Assembly (NCBI RefSeq): GCF_010994095.1
Contig: NZ_WJYO01000005.1
Span: 62,001-126,000 of the forward strand
Source of the DNA: Mumia xiangluensis
GTDB taxonomy: Bacteria > Actinomycetota > Actinomycetes > Propionibacteriales > Nocardioidaceae
Direction of reading: 5' to 3'
Length of the DNA: 64,000 bases
Each line of letters begins with the position of its first letter. Position 1 is the first letter of the stretch. Shown piece after piece: positions 9,133 through 17,257 of this stretch. The translations under genes were made by a program, and so were the position numbers. A model generated the notes under the pieces. That model made no database searches, was not told the origin of the DNA, and saw only the letters and a list, made by a program, of their open reading frames with translations.

Positions 9133-9266
9133 AGCTTGGCGTTGGCCGACGACCCGCAGCGAGGATCCCGCACCGCACTTCTTCCTCCCGTCCGGAGACT
9201 CGGTCCGCCCGGTTCCACGGCTCGCCACAGGCATCCGTGAAGCAACCGATTCAAAGGACTGGACCG

Positions 9267-9404
9267 ATGTACGAGATGAACTACTCCGAGTGGGGCCCGA
9301 GCCGCCACTGGAACGAGGACAGCCGCGACGAGGGGCCTCGCAACCCCATCCAGACAGCGCTGGACCTGCGCGACAACGGCGGCCCTCGACCGGACGACAA
9401 CTGA
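9267..9404 (+). CDS. 45-aa hydrophilic small protein, unknown
   Basis: ATG 9267 to TGA 9402-9404, preceded by an AAAGGA ribosome site (about 9253-9258) at 8-9 nt. The product begins [19 protein letters not shown] and is rich in Asp, Asn, Arg and Pro, with no membrane segment or signal peptide. It lies between the 15-codon leader ORF and leuB on the same strand. I do not recognise the family. The clear ribosome site and the otherwise empty 545-bp region make a real gene plausible. Confidence 0.5.
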   Translation: MYEMNYSEWGPSRHWNEDSRDEGPRNPIQTALDLRDNGGPRPDDN

Positions 9405-9432
9405 CGTCTCGACTCGCTTCGCCCGCTCGTCC
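9405..9432. repeat. Degenerate REP-like element (GTCTCGACTCGC family)
   Basis: Immediately after the small ORF lies GTCTCGACTCGCTTCGCCCG followed by CTCGTCC. It closely matches, on the opposite strand, the GGTCGAGCGAGCGG / AGCGAGTCGAGACC repeat inserted in cydD at 62353-62434. I know similar sequences as dispersed intergenic repeats in Nocardioides-type genomes. It may form the 3' end of the leader transcript. Confidence 0.5.
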
Positions 9433-9461
9433 GGGCGGCGTCGCGAATCCACCATCCGAGA

Positions 9462-9497
9462 TCCCAGTATCAGATGCTGGGACGCCGTGAGTAGAGT
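9462..9497 (+). promoter_or_regulatory. leuB promoter region with palindrome
   Basis: The palindrome TCCCAG...CTGGGA (9462-9482, 9-nt spacer) overlaps where a -35 would lie. A -10-like TAGAGT (9492-9497) ends 7 nt before ATG 9505, so leuB could have its own leaderless transcript. An IclR-type leucine regulator (LtbR/NdgR group) is a reasonable guess for the palindrome. No such gene is in the window. Confidence 0.5.
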
Positions 9498-9504
9498 ACG
9501 AGCC

Positions 9505-10569
9505 ATGACACGAAGCTTCTCCCTGGCCGTGATCCCTGGAGACGGGATCGGTCCCGAGGTCGTCGCCGAGGCGACCCGCGTCCTCGACGAGGTCGCACGC
9601 ATCCACGACGTGACGTTCGAGCAGACGCCGTACGTCCTGGGTGCCGAGCACTACATCGAGACGGGAGAGGTCCTTCCCGACGCGACGCTGGCCGAGATCC
9701 GCGGCCACGACGCGATCCTTCTCGGAGCGATCGGCGGCAAGCCGGGCGATCCCCGCCTCCCCGCCGGACTCCTGGAGCGCAACCTCCTGCTGCGGCTGCG
9801 CTTCCAGCTCGACCACTACGTGAACCTGCGCCCCACCAAGACGTACCCGCAGGTCAACTCCCCGCTGCGTGATGCCGAGGGTGTCGACTTCGTGGTCGTC
9901 CGCGAGGGCACCGAAGGCCCGTACGTCGGCAACGGCGGTCGGCTGCGTGCCGACACACCGCACGAGGTCGCGACCGAGGTCAGCCTCAACACGGCCTTCG
10001 GCGTCGAGCGGGTCGTCCGCGACGCGTTCGCCCGCGCGCAGGCGCGTCGCAAGAAGCTCACCCTCGTCCACAAGACGAACGTCCTCGTCCACTCGGGTGC
10101 CGTCTGGTCGCGCATCGTCGACGCTGTCGCGCCGGAGTTCCCCGAGGTCACCGTCGACTACCTCCACGTCGACGCTGCCACGATCTTCCTGGTCACCGAC
10201 CCGGCGCGGTTCGACGTGATCGTCACCGACAACCTGTTCGGCGACATCCTCACCGACCTCGCCGGCGCCATCTCCGGGGGCATCGGTCTGGCCGCGAGCG
10301 GCAACATCAACCCCGACCGTACGGCGCCGAGCATGTTCGAGCCCGTCCACGGCTCCGCGCCCGACATCGCCGGCCAGGGCATCGCAGACCCCACCGCCGC
10401 GATCGGCTCGGTCGCGCTGCTCCTCGAGCACCTCGGGCTGCCTGAGGCCGCCGCGCAGATCGACCGCGCGATCGCCGCCGACATCACTGCCCGCACGGGG
10501 CAGCGCACCACCAAGGAGGTGGGGGAGGCCATCGCGGCGCGCGTGGCCGGTGACGTAGGCGGGGCATGA
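9505..10569 (+). CDS. leuB: 3-isopropylmalate dehydrogenase
   Basis: Oxidative decarboxylation of 3-isopropylmalate in leucine synthesis. It is 354 residues, the size of the actinobacterial type. Visible are [16 protein letters not shown] at the N-terminus, substrate-loop arginines in [17 protein letters not shown], the metal-binding [17 protein letters not shown], and the NAD site [18 protein letters not shown] six codons upstream (9487) is possible, but the -10-like TAGAGT lies between it and ATG 9505. It ends with an ATGA overlap into the ilvE frame. Confidence 0.96.
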   Translation: MTRSFSLAVIPGDGIGPEVVAEATRVLDEVARIHDVTFEQTPYVLGAEHYIETGEVLPDATLAEIRGHDAILLGAIGGKPGDPRLPAGLLERNLLLRLRFQLDHYVNLRPTKTYPQVNSPLRDAEGVDFVVVREGTEGPYVGNGGRLRADTPHEVATEVSLNTAFGVERVVRDAFARAQARRKKLTLVHKTNVLVHSGAVWSRIVDAVAPEFPEVTVDYLHVDAATIFLVTDPARFDVIVTDNLFGDILTDLAGAISGGIGLAASGNINPDRTAPSMFEPVHGSAPDIAGQGIADPTAAIGSVALLLEHLGLPEAAAQIDRAIAADITARTGQRTTKEVGEAIAARVAGDVGGA

Positions 10570-10607
10570 CTCAACCCCCCTCGTCTCCGTCCGAAAGGTC
10601 AAGTACC

Positions 10608-11714
10608 GTGCCCCTCATGACCACCTCTACCGACGCCTTCTCCTACGCGTTGGAGCCCAGCCCCGCTCCGGTCTCCGACGAGCGCCGCGCAGAGATCCTC
10701 GCCAACCCCGGCTTCGGGGTCCACTTCACCGACCACATGTTCACGTCGGAGTGGACGCCCGAGACAGGCTGGGCCGACCCGACGGTGAAGCCGTACGGTC
10801 CGCTCATGCTGGATCCGGCCACCGCGGTCCTGCACTACGCACAGGAGATCTTCGAGGGGCTGAAGGCGTACGCCCACGCCGACGGCTCGATCTGGACCTT
10901 CCGCCCCGACGCGAACGCCGCCCGTTTCCAGCGCTCCGCTCACCGCCTCGCGCTGCCGGAGCTGCCGGAGGACTGGTTCATCGGCTCGATCGACGCCCTG
11001 GTCACCACCGACCGGTCGTGGGTGCCGACCGGTGGTGAGACCAGCCTCTACCTGCGCCCCTTCATGTACGCGTCGGAGGCGTTCCTCGGTGTGCGCCCGA
11101 GCAAGCACGTCACCTACTGCGTGATCGCCTCGCCGGCGGGCGCCTACTTCGCCGGTGGCATGAAGCCGGTCAACATCTGGCTGTCCCGCGAGTACGCCCG
11201 CGCCGGCTCCGGCGGCACGGGTGCCGCGAAGTGCGGGGGCAACTACGCCTCCAGCCTCCTGCCGCAGCAGATCGCCGCCGAGCACGGCTGCGACCAGGTG
11301 GTCTTCCTCGACTCCGAGGAGCACCAGTGGATCGAAGAGCTCGGCGGCATGAACCTCTACTTCGTGCACGACGACGGCACGATCGTGACGCCGGCGAGCG
11401 ACTCGATCCTCGAAGGCATCACGCGCGACGCGATCGGCACCATCGCCGGCGACCTCGGCTACAAGGTCGAGCAGCGGCGCTTCGGCATCGACGAGTGGAT
11501 CGACGGAGTCGCCAGCGGCCACGTCACCGAGGTCTTCGCCTGCGGGACGGCTGCGGTCGTGACGCAGGTCGGTGCGCTGCGGTGGCCCGACGGTGAGGCC
11601 GTGACCGACGTCGATGGCGCCGGGTCGGTGACGATGGCGATCCGCGAGGCCCTGATCGACGTCCAGTACGGCCGTGCGGAGGACAAGCACGGCTGGATGC
11701 ACCGCATCGCGTGA
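10608..11714 (+). CDS. ilvE: Branched-chain amino acid aminotransferase
   Basis: Final transamination of valine, leucine and isoleucine synthesis, a fold-type IV PLP enzyme. From GTG 10608 it is 368 residues. The family features are HYAQEIFEGLKAY, LYLRPFMYA, the PLP lysine in GAAKCGGNYASSLLPQ, and GGMNLYFV. The frame opens at ATG 10566 overlapping the leuB stop, but GAAAGG at 10593-10598 points to GTG 10608 (9 nt) or ATG 10617. It is co-directional and probably co-transcribed with leuB. Confidence 0.95.
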   Translation: MPLMTTSTDAFSYALEPSPAPVSDERRAEILANPGFGVHFTDHMFTSEWTPETGWADPTVKPYGPLMLDPATAVLHYAQEIFEGLKAYAHADGSIWTFRPDANAARFQRSAHRLALPELPEDWFIGSIDALVTTDRSWVPTGGETSLYLRPFMYASEAFLGVRPSKHVTYCVIASPAGAYFAGGMKPVNIWLSREYARAGSGGTGAAKCGGNYASSLLPQQIAAEHGCDQVVFLDSEEHQWIEELGGMNLYFVHDDGTIVTPASDSILEGITRDAIGTIAGDLGYKVEQRRFGIDEWIDGVASGHVTEVFACGTAAVVTQVGALRWPDGEAVTDVDGAGSVTMAIREALIDVQYGRAEDKHGWMHRIA

Positions 11715-11776
11715 CGCCCGCGGGGGCGTGACGCGTACGAGGCGCGGCCGCAGGGGCGTGACGCCCGCAGAGGTGT

Positions 11777-11797
11777 CCGTACGGCGCTCCCGTACGG
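11777..11797. terminator. Short stem-loop between convergent ilvE and MDR gene
   Basis: CCGTACG (11777-11783) pairs with CGTACGG (11791-11797) around a 7-nt loop in the 92-bp convergent gap. GGGCGTGACG occurs twice just upstream. The structure is weaker than the other inter-gene hairpins here, so the call is tentative. Confidence 0.4.
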
Positions 11798-11806
11798 CGG
11801 GTCGGC

Positions 11807-12817
11807 TCAGCTCCCGACGGTGACGACGACCTTCCCGCGGTTGTGGCCCGCCATCAGGCGCGCGAACGCAGCGGGAGCGGACGCGAGACCGACGTGGCGC
11901 TCCTCGTGCAGCGTGAGGGTGCCGTCGGCGATCAGCGCGGCGACCTCCTCGTGCTGGGCGCCTGCGAGGTCGCCGTGGTCGTACACGACCATGCCGTGCA
12001 CCACCGCGCGCGCCATCATGACCGCGCCGACCGGGAGCATGGTGGGCGGGCCGTCGTTGTACTGGTCCATCAACCCGCACAGCGACACCCGTGCGCCGGG
12101 GGCGAGCAGACTGACGGCGGTGTGCAGCGTCGGCATGTCGCCCATGTGCAGGTAGCCGTCGATGCCGTCGGGACACGCCGCCGCCAGCGCCGCCTCCCAG
12201 CGGTCACGGCCACGGACCACGGCGGCCGCATAGCCGAGTCGCTGTGTCGCGTCCGCGGCCTTGTCGTCGTCGCCGACGATCGCGACGGTCCGTGCCCCGC
12301 GGTGCCGGAGCATGGCTCCGGCGACCGAGCCGACGCCGCCGGTGGCGGAGCCGACGACGACGGTCTCGCCCGGCCGCGGAACGAGCTGGCGGACGACGGC
12401 GGCGTACGCGGTGAGACCGGGCATCCCGAACGCCCCGAGCGCGGCCGAGGCGGGGATGCCCTCGGGTACACGCACGGGTGTGGCCGCCTTGGCCGGGATG
12501 ACGGCCTCCGCGCGCCAGCCCGTCTCGGCGAGGACGAGGGTGCCGTCGGGTACGTCGGCGGCGCGCGACGCGACGACGCGACCGATCGCGCGACCCGGGA
12601 CGACGTCGCCGATCGCCAGAGGGGCATCGCCGAGGTGACGACCGGCGAGGGTCGACCGCAGGTAGGGGTCGAGCGAGAGGTCGAGCACGGCGACGCGGAC
12701 GTCGCCGTCGGCGAGCTCAGGCACCTCCACCTCGGCGAGGCCGAGGTCGTCGGGCTGGGGGAGCCCGCTCGGACGACGGCGGATCACGATGGCGGGGACG
12801 CGTGGCTGGGCGTTCAT
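11807..12817 (-). CDS. MDR-family NADP-dependent oxidoreductase (PTGR/CurA-like), copy 1
   Basis: 336 residues. A GroES-like N-terminal half includes LDLSLDPYLRSTL, and a Rossmann half includes VVVGSATGGVGSVAGAMLRHRG. The DPYLR and LGAFGMPGLTAY motifs place it with zinc-free double-bond reductases (leukotriene B4 dehydrogenase, CurA). The start ATG 12817 is preferred over an upstream in-frame start at 12871, which would cross the palindrome 12860-12876. It is divergent from the VOC-FAD pair and is a paralogue of the MDR gene at 16035-17093. Confidence 0.88.
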   Translation of the reverse strand: MNAQPRVPAIVIRRRPSGLPQPDDLGLAEVEVPELADGDVRVAVLDLSLDPYLRSTLAGRHLGDAPLAIGDVVPGRAIGRVVASRAADVPDGTLVLAETGWRAEAVIPAKAATPVRVPEGIPASAALGAFGMPGLTAYAAVVRQLVPRPGETVVVGSATGGVGSVAGAMLRHRGARTVAIVGDDDKAADATQRLGYAAAVVRGRDRWEAALAAACPDGIDGYLHMGDMPTLHTAVSLLAPGARVSLCGLMDQYNDGPPTMLPVGAVMMARAVVHGMVVYDHGDLAGAQHEEVAALIADGTLTLHEERHVGLASAPAAFARLMAGHNRGKVVVTVGS

Positions 12818-12859
12818 CGAGGGAGGGTCTCTTTCGCGTCGACAAGGGTGACGGCCATA

Positions 12860-12876
12860 ATGGAACACCATTCCAT
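12860..12876. promoter_or_regulatory. Palindromic operator in divergent promoter
   Basis: ATGGAA-CACCA-TTCCAT is a 17-bp perfect inverted repeat between the divergent MDR gene (start 12817) and the VOC gene (start 12931). Its size and symmetry resemble TetR-family operators. No TetR gene lies in the window, so the regulator would be encoded elsewhere. Confidence 0.6.
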
Positions 12877-12930
12877 CTCACGCGTCGGCGGGTCGACACC
12901 GTTCGGCGCACCGCGTCGGAAGGAGCGTCG

Positions 12931-13881
12931 GTGCCCCGCTCTGGCTCCCGCCTGTACGGTCCGCTCGTCTCGACCGGCGACCTCTCCGAACAGCGACGTC
13001 TCTTCGCCGCCCTCGGGATGGAGGTCCGCGGCGAAACTGTGCTTCAGCCCGGAGACGCCGAGGCGCTGCTCGGAGCAGGAGCGGGCGAGACGATGCTGCT
13101 CGCGCTGCAGACACCGGGAGTCGTCGCCGGGGCCGTCGTGTGCCGGTACGCCGAGCCGTCGGACCAGACGGTCCGCGACCTGGCGGCACCGCTGGACCGC
13201 GACGCCTTCAAGGTCGTGGACTTCCACGCGCCGGATCTCGTCGCCGCAGCCGCGGACGCCGCCGCAGCCGGGTTCGACGTGTCGACGCCGGACGGCGAGT
13301 ACGACATGGCGGGCACCGGGCTGCGCGAGGCGCACATCCGAGGCGCGGACGGGCTGACGGTCGCACTGCTCGGGGGTGCGCCCGGCGCGCTCGACCCGTA
13401 CGTGAGCGTGACCGACCGCGCCGTCAGCGAGGTGCTCGGCATCACCGCGCCCGTGACCGACGTCGAGGCGGCCGAGTCGTTCTACGCCGACGTCTTCGGG
13501 TGGAAGGTGGTGCACGAGTACGCGGTCGACGGTGCCTCCGTCGAGAACCTGGTCGGGGCCGGGACGCGCGTGCGGATGGCCGGACGCTGCATCGGGACGG
13601 CCGCCGACGAGCCGTACGTCGGTCTGGTCACCTACGAGGTCGAGGCCGGCGGCGCAGTCGGCAGCTCGCGGCTCGGGCGTACGGTGCCGCCGTACCGCGG
13701 GCTGCTCGGTGGGGTGGTCGTCACCGACGACCTCGACGGCGTCCGCGCTCGCGCGGCGACCGCTGCCGGGGACGCGGTGGCGTTGACTCTCGCACCGTTC
13801 GGCGCTGCGCGCGCCGCCGTCGTACGCCCGCCGTCCGGGATCCCGCACCTCGTCGTCGAGCCGGGGAAGGATTCGGCATGA
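12931..13881 (+). CDS. VOC/glyoxalase-fold protein, two tandem modules
   Basis: 316 residues with two vicinal-oxygen-chelate units. The first starts at about residue 6 (LYGPLVSTGDLSEQRRLFAALGMEV). The second starts at about residue 167 (VLGITAPVTDVEAAESFYADVFGWKVV). GTG 12931 follows a GGAAGGAGC ribosome site; the upstream frame extension is not family-like. It could be a lyase, isomerase or dioxygenase; the chelating residues are not clear enough to choose. It is coupled by an ATGA overlap to the FAD oxidoreductase. Confidence 0.8.
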   Translation: MPRSGSRLYGPLVSTGDLSEQRRLFAALGMEVRGETVLQPGDAEALLGAGAGETMLLALQTPGVVAGAVVCRYAEPSDQTVRDLAAPLDRDAFKVVDFHAPDLVAAAADAAAAGFDVSTPDGEYDMAGTGLREAHIRGADGLTVALLGGAPGALDPYVSVTDRAVSEVLGITAPVTDVEAAESFYADVFGWKVVHEYAVDGASVENLVGAGTRVRMAGRCIGTAADEPYVGLVTYEVEAGGAVGSSRLGRTVPPYRGLLGGVVVTDDLDGVRARAATAAGDAVALTLAPFGAARAAVVRPPSGIPHLVVEPGKDSA

Positions 13882-15365
13882 GCGCCGCAGACGCGTACGA
13901 CGTGGTCGTGGTGGGCGCGGGCACGGCCGGCATCCCGTGCGCGGTGAATGCCGCCGATGCCGGCGCCCGCGTGCTGCTCGTCGAGAAGGACTCCCGCATC
14001 GGCGGGACGCTCCACGTCAGCGGCGGGCACCTGGCCGCAGCCGGGACCCGTCGCCAGCGCGAGCGCGGCATCGAGGACTCGCCGCAGGCGCACCGTGCCG
14101 ACATCGCCCGCATCAGCCACGGGACGGCACGCGACGACCTCGTCGACCTCCTCGTGGCCGAAGCCGCGACGACGATCGACTGGCTCGACGAGCGCGGGTT
14201 CGCCTTCGCGCCGGAGACACCGCGCATCGTGTACGGCCACGAGCCCTACACGACGGCGCGCACGTACTACGGCACGGACGAGGGCCTGTCCGTGCTCGAG
14301 GTGCTCCGCCCCGAGCTGGAGCGGGCGTGCGCCGAGCGCGACCTGACACTGTGGACGAACGCGCCGGTGACCGAGCTGCTGACCGGCGCCGACGGGACAG
14401 TCACGGGCATCAGCGTCTACCGGGACGGCCGCGAGACGACCGTCCGTGCGGACGCGGTCGTGCTCGCCACCGGCGGGTACGGAGCCGATCCCGACCTGTT
14501 CCTGGAGCTCGAGGGCGCACCGCTCGTCTCGGCAACCTCCCGCACCGCGACCGGCGACGGCCTGCACCTCGGCAGGTCGGTCGGCGCGCGTCTCCAGGGC
14601 GCGGGGAGCTCGCTGCCGACGTTCGGCGGGCTTCCCGACCCGCGGACGCCCGGCCGCGCGAACTGGTCCGACCGGCAGCGGCTGACCAGCGAGCGTCCGC
14701 CGTGGGAGATCTACGTGGACCGTGCCGGCAGCCGGTGGGTCGCCGAGGACGAGGACTCCATCGACGTGAAGGAGCGGGCACTCGCCGAGGTGACCGACCG
14801 TACCTTCTGGACGGTGTTCGACGACGCCGCGCTCACCCAGGCGACCGGGACGATGCGGCAGATGGTCGTCGGCCACGAGCCCGACGCCGTACGCGCGATG
14901 ATGAACACCCGACCTGGCGTGCACTGCGCCGGGACGCTCGCCGGGCTCGCGGAGCTGGCCGGTATCGACGCGCCGGGCCTCGAGCGGACGGTCTCCGCGT
15001 ACAACGGCGCCGTGGAGGCCGGCAGCGACCCCGCGTTCGGCCGGACGTTCCTGCCTGCGCCGATCGCCACGGCGCCGTTCTACGCGATCCGTAACCACGC
15101 GATCACGCTCGTGACGTTCCAGGGGCTGGACGTCGACGGCTCGTTCGCCGTACGCGACGAGGCGGGCCGGGCGATCACCGGACTCTACGCCGTCGGCGAG
15201 GTGATCGGTGCGGGAGCGACGAGCGGGAACAGCTTCTGCTCCGGCATGCTCGTCACCCCCGCCCTCACCTTCGGGCGCCTCCTCGGCGCCGCGCTCGGCA
15301 CCGCAGCCAGGAAGGGCACCGCAGCCAGTGAGAGCGCGGAGGTCAGGGAGCGAACAGCGCCGTAG
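13878..15365 (+). CDS. FAD-dependent oxidoreductase, fumarate reductase flavoprotein-like
   Basis: 495 residues. The FAD Rossmann motif is VVVVGAGTAGIPCAVNAADAG at residues 8-28, with VLLVEKDSRIGGTLHVSGGH after it. The C-terminal FAD site is YAVGEVIGAGATSGNSFCSGMLVTPALTFGRLLG. The architecture fits the family of fumarate reductases, 3-ketosteroid dehydrogenases and urocanate reductases. Substrate is unknown. It shares an operon with the VOC protein, so the two probably act on the same small molecule. Its last 23 bp overlap the converging gene. Confidence 0.88.
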   Translation: MSAADAYDVVVVGAGTAGIPCAVNAADAGARVLLVEKDSRIGGTLHVSGGHLAAAGTRRQRERGIEDSPQAHRADIARISHGTARDDLVDLLVAEAATTIDWLDERGFAFAPETPRIVYGHEPYTTARTYYGTDEGLSVLEVLRPELERACAERDLTLWTNAPVTELLTGADGTVTGISVYRDGRETTVRADAVVLATGGYGADPDLFLELEGAPLVSATSRTATGDGLHLGRSVGARLQGAGSSLPTFGGLPDPRTPGRANWSDRQRLTSERPPWEIYVDRAGSRWVAEDEDSIDVKERALAEVTDRTFWTVFDDAALTQATGTMRQMVVGHEPDAVRAMMNTRPGVHCAGTLAGLAELAGIDAPGLERTVSAYNGAVEAGSDPAFGRTFLPAPIATAPFYAIRNHAITLVTFQGLDVDGSFAVRDEAGRAITGLYAVGEVIGAGATSGNSFCSGMLVTPALTFGRLLGAALGTAARKGTAASESAEVRERTAP

Positions 15366-16038
15366 CCGGGTCGTCGTGCAACGTGACGGCGAGGCGGTCG
15401 GCGTCGGCGTCGTACGCGAGCGTGACGTCGATGCTGCGGGTCAGCGTCGGGTCGTCGCCGCCGGCGGACGCATCGCCGTACCCACGGGCGACGTCGCGCA
15501 GCGTGACCGTCGCCGGCCCGACCGGATCGTTGTCCGGCCACTCCTCGATCACGCGCTGGGCGATCCCCGTCAGCACCGCGTCGACCATCGGCAGCGCGGC
15601 GTCGCCCGTGTCGGCGACGTACAGCTCGGGAAGCCCGAAGCGTGCCAGACCGTGGGTCGCGGTGGTCGTCTCTTCGGGCCGCTCCAGCACGAACCACTCG
15701 CCGGCCCGCAGGACGTCGGGGTGCGGCCCCTGCGGACCGAGGAGGCGTGGCACCGCGGCGTCGACGACGACACCGACGTGCTCGGCCGCGAGCGCACGTG
15801 CTGCCGCCTGCGTCTGCCGCTGCAGCGTGAGCGCGTCGCTCAGGTCGCCCTCCGCCGACACCGCCGTCGCGTAGGTCAGAGACTCGGCGAAGCGTACGGC
15901 CTTGGGGCTCGACCCCCGAGCCAGCAGCAGGCTCGGCGGAGGCACCGGGGGAGCGGGCAGGTCGGACTCGATCGGCTCGTCGGTGAGGACGACGTACAGG
16001 GCGGCGACCGTGCGGGGCACCGGGACCGGGCGGGTCAC
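15343..16038 (-). CDS. Hypothetical protein, coupled to MDR gene
   Basis: 231 residues from GTG 16038, which overlaps the MDR stop (GTGA). The sequence is soluble, with no signal peptide or membrane helix. Recognisable stretches are VAALYVVLTDEPIE near the start and LARFGLPELYVADTGDAALPMVDAVLTGI centrally. The layout resembles uncharacterised actinobacterial proteins of the suppressor-of-fused/DUF4261 type, but I cannot assign it. Its 3' end overlaps the FAD gene by 23 bp on the opposite strand. Confidence 0.65.
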   Translation of the reverse strand: MTRPVPVPRTVAALYVVLTDEPIESDLPAPPVPPPSLLLARGSSPKAVRFAESLTYATAVSAEGDLSDALTLQRQTQAAARALAAEHVGVVVDAAVPRLLGPQGPHPDVLRAGEWFVLERPEETTTATHGLARFGLPELYVADTGDAALPMVDAVLTGIAQRVIEEWPDNDPVGPATVTLRDVARGYGDASAGGDDPTLTRSIDVTLAYDADADRLAVTLHDDPATALFAP

Positions 16039-17093
16039 GGGTTGGTCGGGTCCGCGCCGACCTGCACCACGAGCTTGCCGAAGTTCGTGCCGCGCAGCAT
16101 GCCGAGGAATGCCTCGGGCGCCTTCTCGAGGCCGTCGACGACATCCTCGCGGTAGCGGACGCGGCCGTCGGCGATCCAACCCGCCATGTCATCCTGGAAC
16201 TGGCGGTAGTGAGCCTTCACGAACTCGCGCTGGATGAAGCCGCGGACGGTGAGGCTGCGCGTGAGGATGCGGCTCAGCAGCGCGGGTGAGCGGTCCGGGC
16301 CGTCCGGGAGCCTGGTGGCGTTGTACTGGGAGATCAGGCCGCACAGCGGGATGCGGCCGAACTCGTTCATCCGGGGGAGGACCGCGTCGAAGACGGCGCC
16401 GCCGACGTTCTCGAAGTAGACGTCGATGCCCTCGGGCGTGGCCGCCGCCAGCTCGTCGACGAAGTCGGGGGAGCGGTGGTCGAGCGCGACGTCGAAGCCG
16501 AGCTCGTCCTTCACGTAGGCGACCTTCTCCGGGCCCCCGGCGATGCCGACGGCGCGGGCGCCCTTGATCTGCGCGATCTGCCCGACCGCGGAGCCGACCG
16601 GACCGGCAGCTGCCGCGACGACGACCGTCTCGGTCGGCTGAGGACGCCCGATCTCGAGCAGACCGGCGTACGCGGTGAAGCCAGGCATGCCGAGGACGCC
16701 GAGGGCCGTCGACAAGGGAGCGCGCGTCGGGTCCAAGCGGCGCACCGCCTTCGCGTGCACCACGGCGTACTCCTGCCACCCGGTAAGGGCGAGGACGACG
16801 TCGCCGACCGCGACGAGATCGCTGTTGGACGCCACCACCTCCGAGACGGTGCCGCCGGTCATCACACCGCCGACGGGGACGGGGGCGTCGTACGACTCGG
16901 CGTCCGACATGCGGCCACGCATGTAGGGGTCGAGGGACAGGTAGATGGTCCTCAGCAGGACCTCGTCCGGTCCGGGCTCCGGGACGGCGGTGCGCTCGAG
17001 GGTGAAGTTGTCGGGCGTCGGCTCGCCGTGCGGCCGGCTCGCCAGGAGGACGCTCAGGTGGGTCGTGGGGGCCGGGGCTGCGGTGGAAGTCAT
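16035..17093 (-). CDS. MDR-family NADP-dependent oxidoreductase (CurA-like), copy 2
   Basis: 352 residues. N-terminal domain IYLSLDPYMRGRM, then LGVLGMPGFTAYAGLLEIGRP, cofactor loop VVVAAAAGPVGSAVGQIAQIKGARAVGIAGG, and FENVGGAVFDAVLPRMNEFGRIPLCGLISQYN. These match zinc-free reductases acting on alpha,beta-unsaturated ketones and aldehydes. It is clearly closer to the canonical family than copy 1 at 11807-12817. The gene starts next to the cimA leader on the other strand. Confidence 0.92.
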   Translation of the reverse strand: MTSTAAPAPTTHLSVLLASRPHGEPTPDNFTLERTAVPEPGPDEVLLRTIYLSLDPYMRGRMSDAESYDAPVPVGGVMTGGTVSEVVASNSDLVAVGDVVLALTGWQEYAVVHAKAVRRLDPTRAPLSTALGVLGMPGFTAYAGLLEIGRPQPTETVVVAAAAGPVGSAVGQIAQIKGARAVGIAGGPEKVAYVKDELGFDVALDHRSPDFVDELAAATPEGIDVYFENVGGAVFDAVLPRMNEFGRIPLCGLISQYNATRLPDGPDRSPALLSRILTRSLTVRGFIQREFVKAHYRQFQDDMAGWIADGRVRYREDVVDGLEKAPEAFLGMLRGTNFGKLVVQVGADPTNP

Positions 17094-17106
17094 GGTCGGG
17101 CCAGTC

Positions 17107-17112
17107 TAAGGT
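17107..17112 (+). promoter_or_regulatory. -10 element for the cimA leader
   Basis: TAAGGT ends 6 nt before ATG 17119, so transcription would begin at or next to the leader start codon (a leaderless leader peptide). No convincing -35 is visible. Confidence 0.5.
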
Positions 17113-17118
17113 GGGCGT

Positions 17119-17160
17119 ATGCACCGCGTGACCGACGTCATCATTAGTCAGCGCGTCTGA
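17119..17160 (+). CDS. cimA leader peptide, Val/Ile-rich
   Basis: Thirteen codons ending TGA 17158-17160 encode MHRVTDVIISQRV. Five of thirteen residues are Val or Ile (GTG, GTC, ATC, ATT, GTC), with a clustered Val-Ile-Ile run. The last codons form the 5' arm of the first leader hairpin. A factor-independent terminator follows at 17186-17214 and cimA starts at 17258. This is the layout of ribosome-mediated attenuation, here sensing isoleucine and valine supply. Confidence 0.75.
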   Translation: MHRVTDVIISQRV

Positions 17161-17214
17161 CCCACCTCCCGGGTCCGACGCGCCAGCCTCTCGTATCCCC
17201 GAGGGGCATTTTTT
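17151..17214 (+). terminator. cimA attenuator with competing antiterminator
   Basis: Hairpin 1: GCGCGTC (17151-17157) with GACGCGC (17177-17183), extended by GACCC/GGGTC. Terminator: GCCTCTCG (17186-17193) with CGAGGGGC (17200-17207), then six T (17209-17214). Antiterminator: 17165-17173 can pair with 17198-17206 (eight pairs, one mismatch), which needs hairpin 1 open and removes the terminator 3' arm. A ribosome stalled on the Val-Ile-Ile codons would cover the 5' arm of hairpin 1 and favour readthrough. Confidence 0.8.
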
Positions 17215-17257
17215 ATGTCCGGGAGGACCCGACGCCGCACCCGAGCAGGAGATGACG

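Noticed and set aside
9067-9404. RiPP precursor interpretation of the 45-aa ORF
   Set aside because: No radical SAM, lanthipeptide or lasso maturation enzyme is nearby, and the peptide lacks a recognisable leader-core layout.
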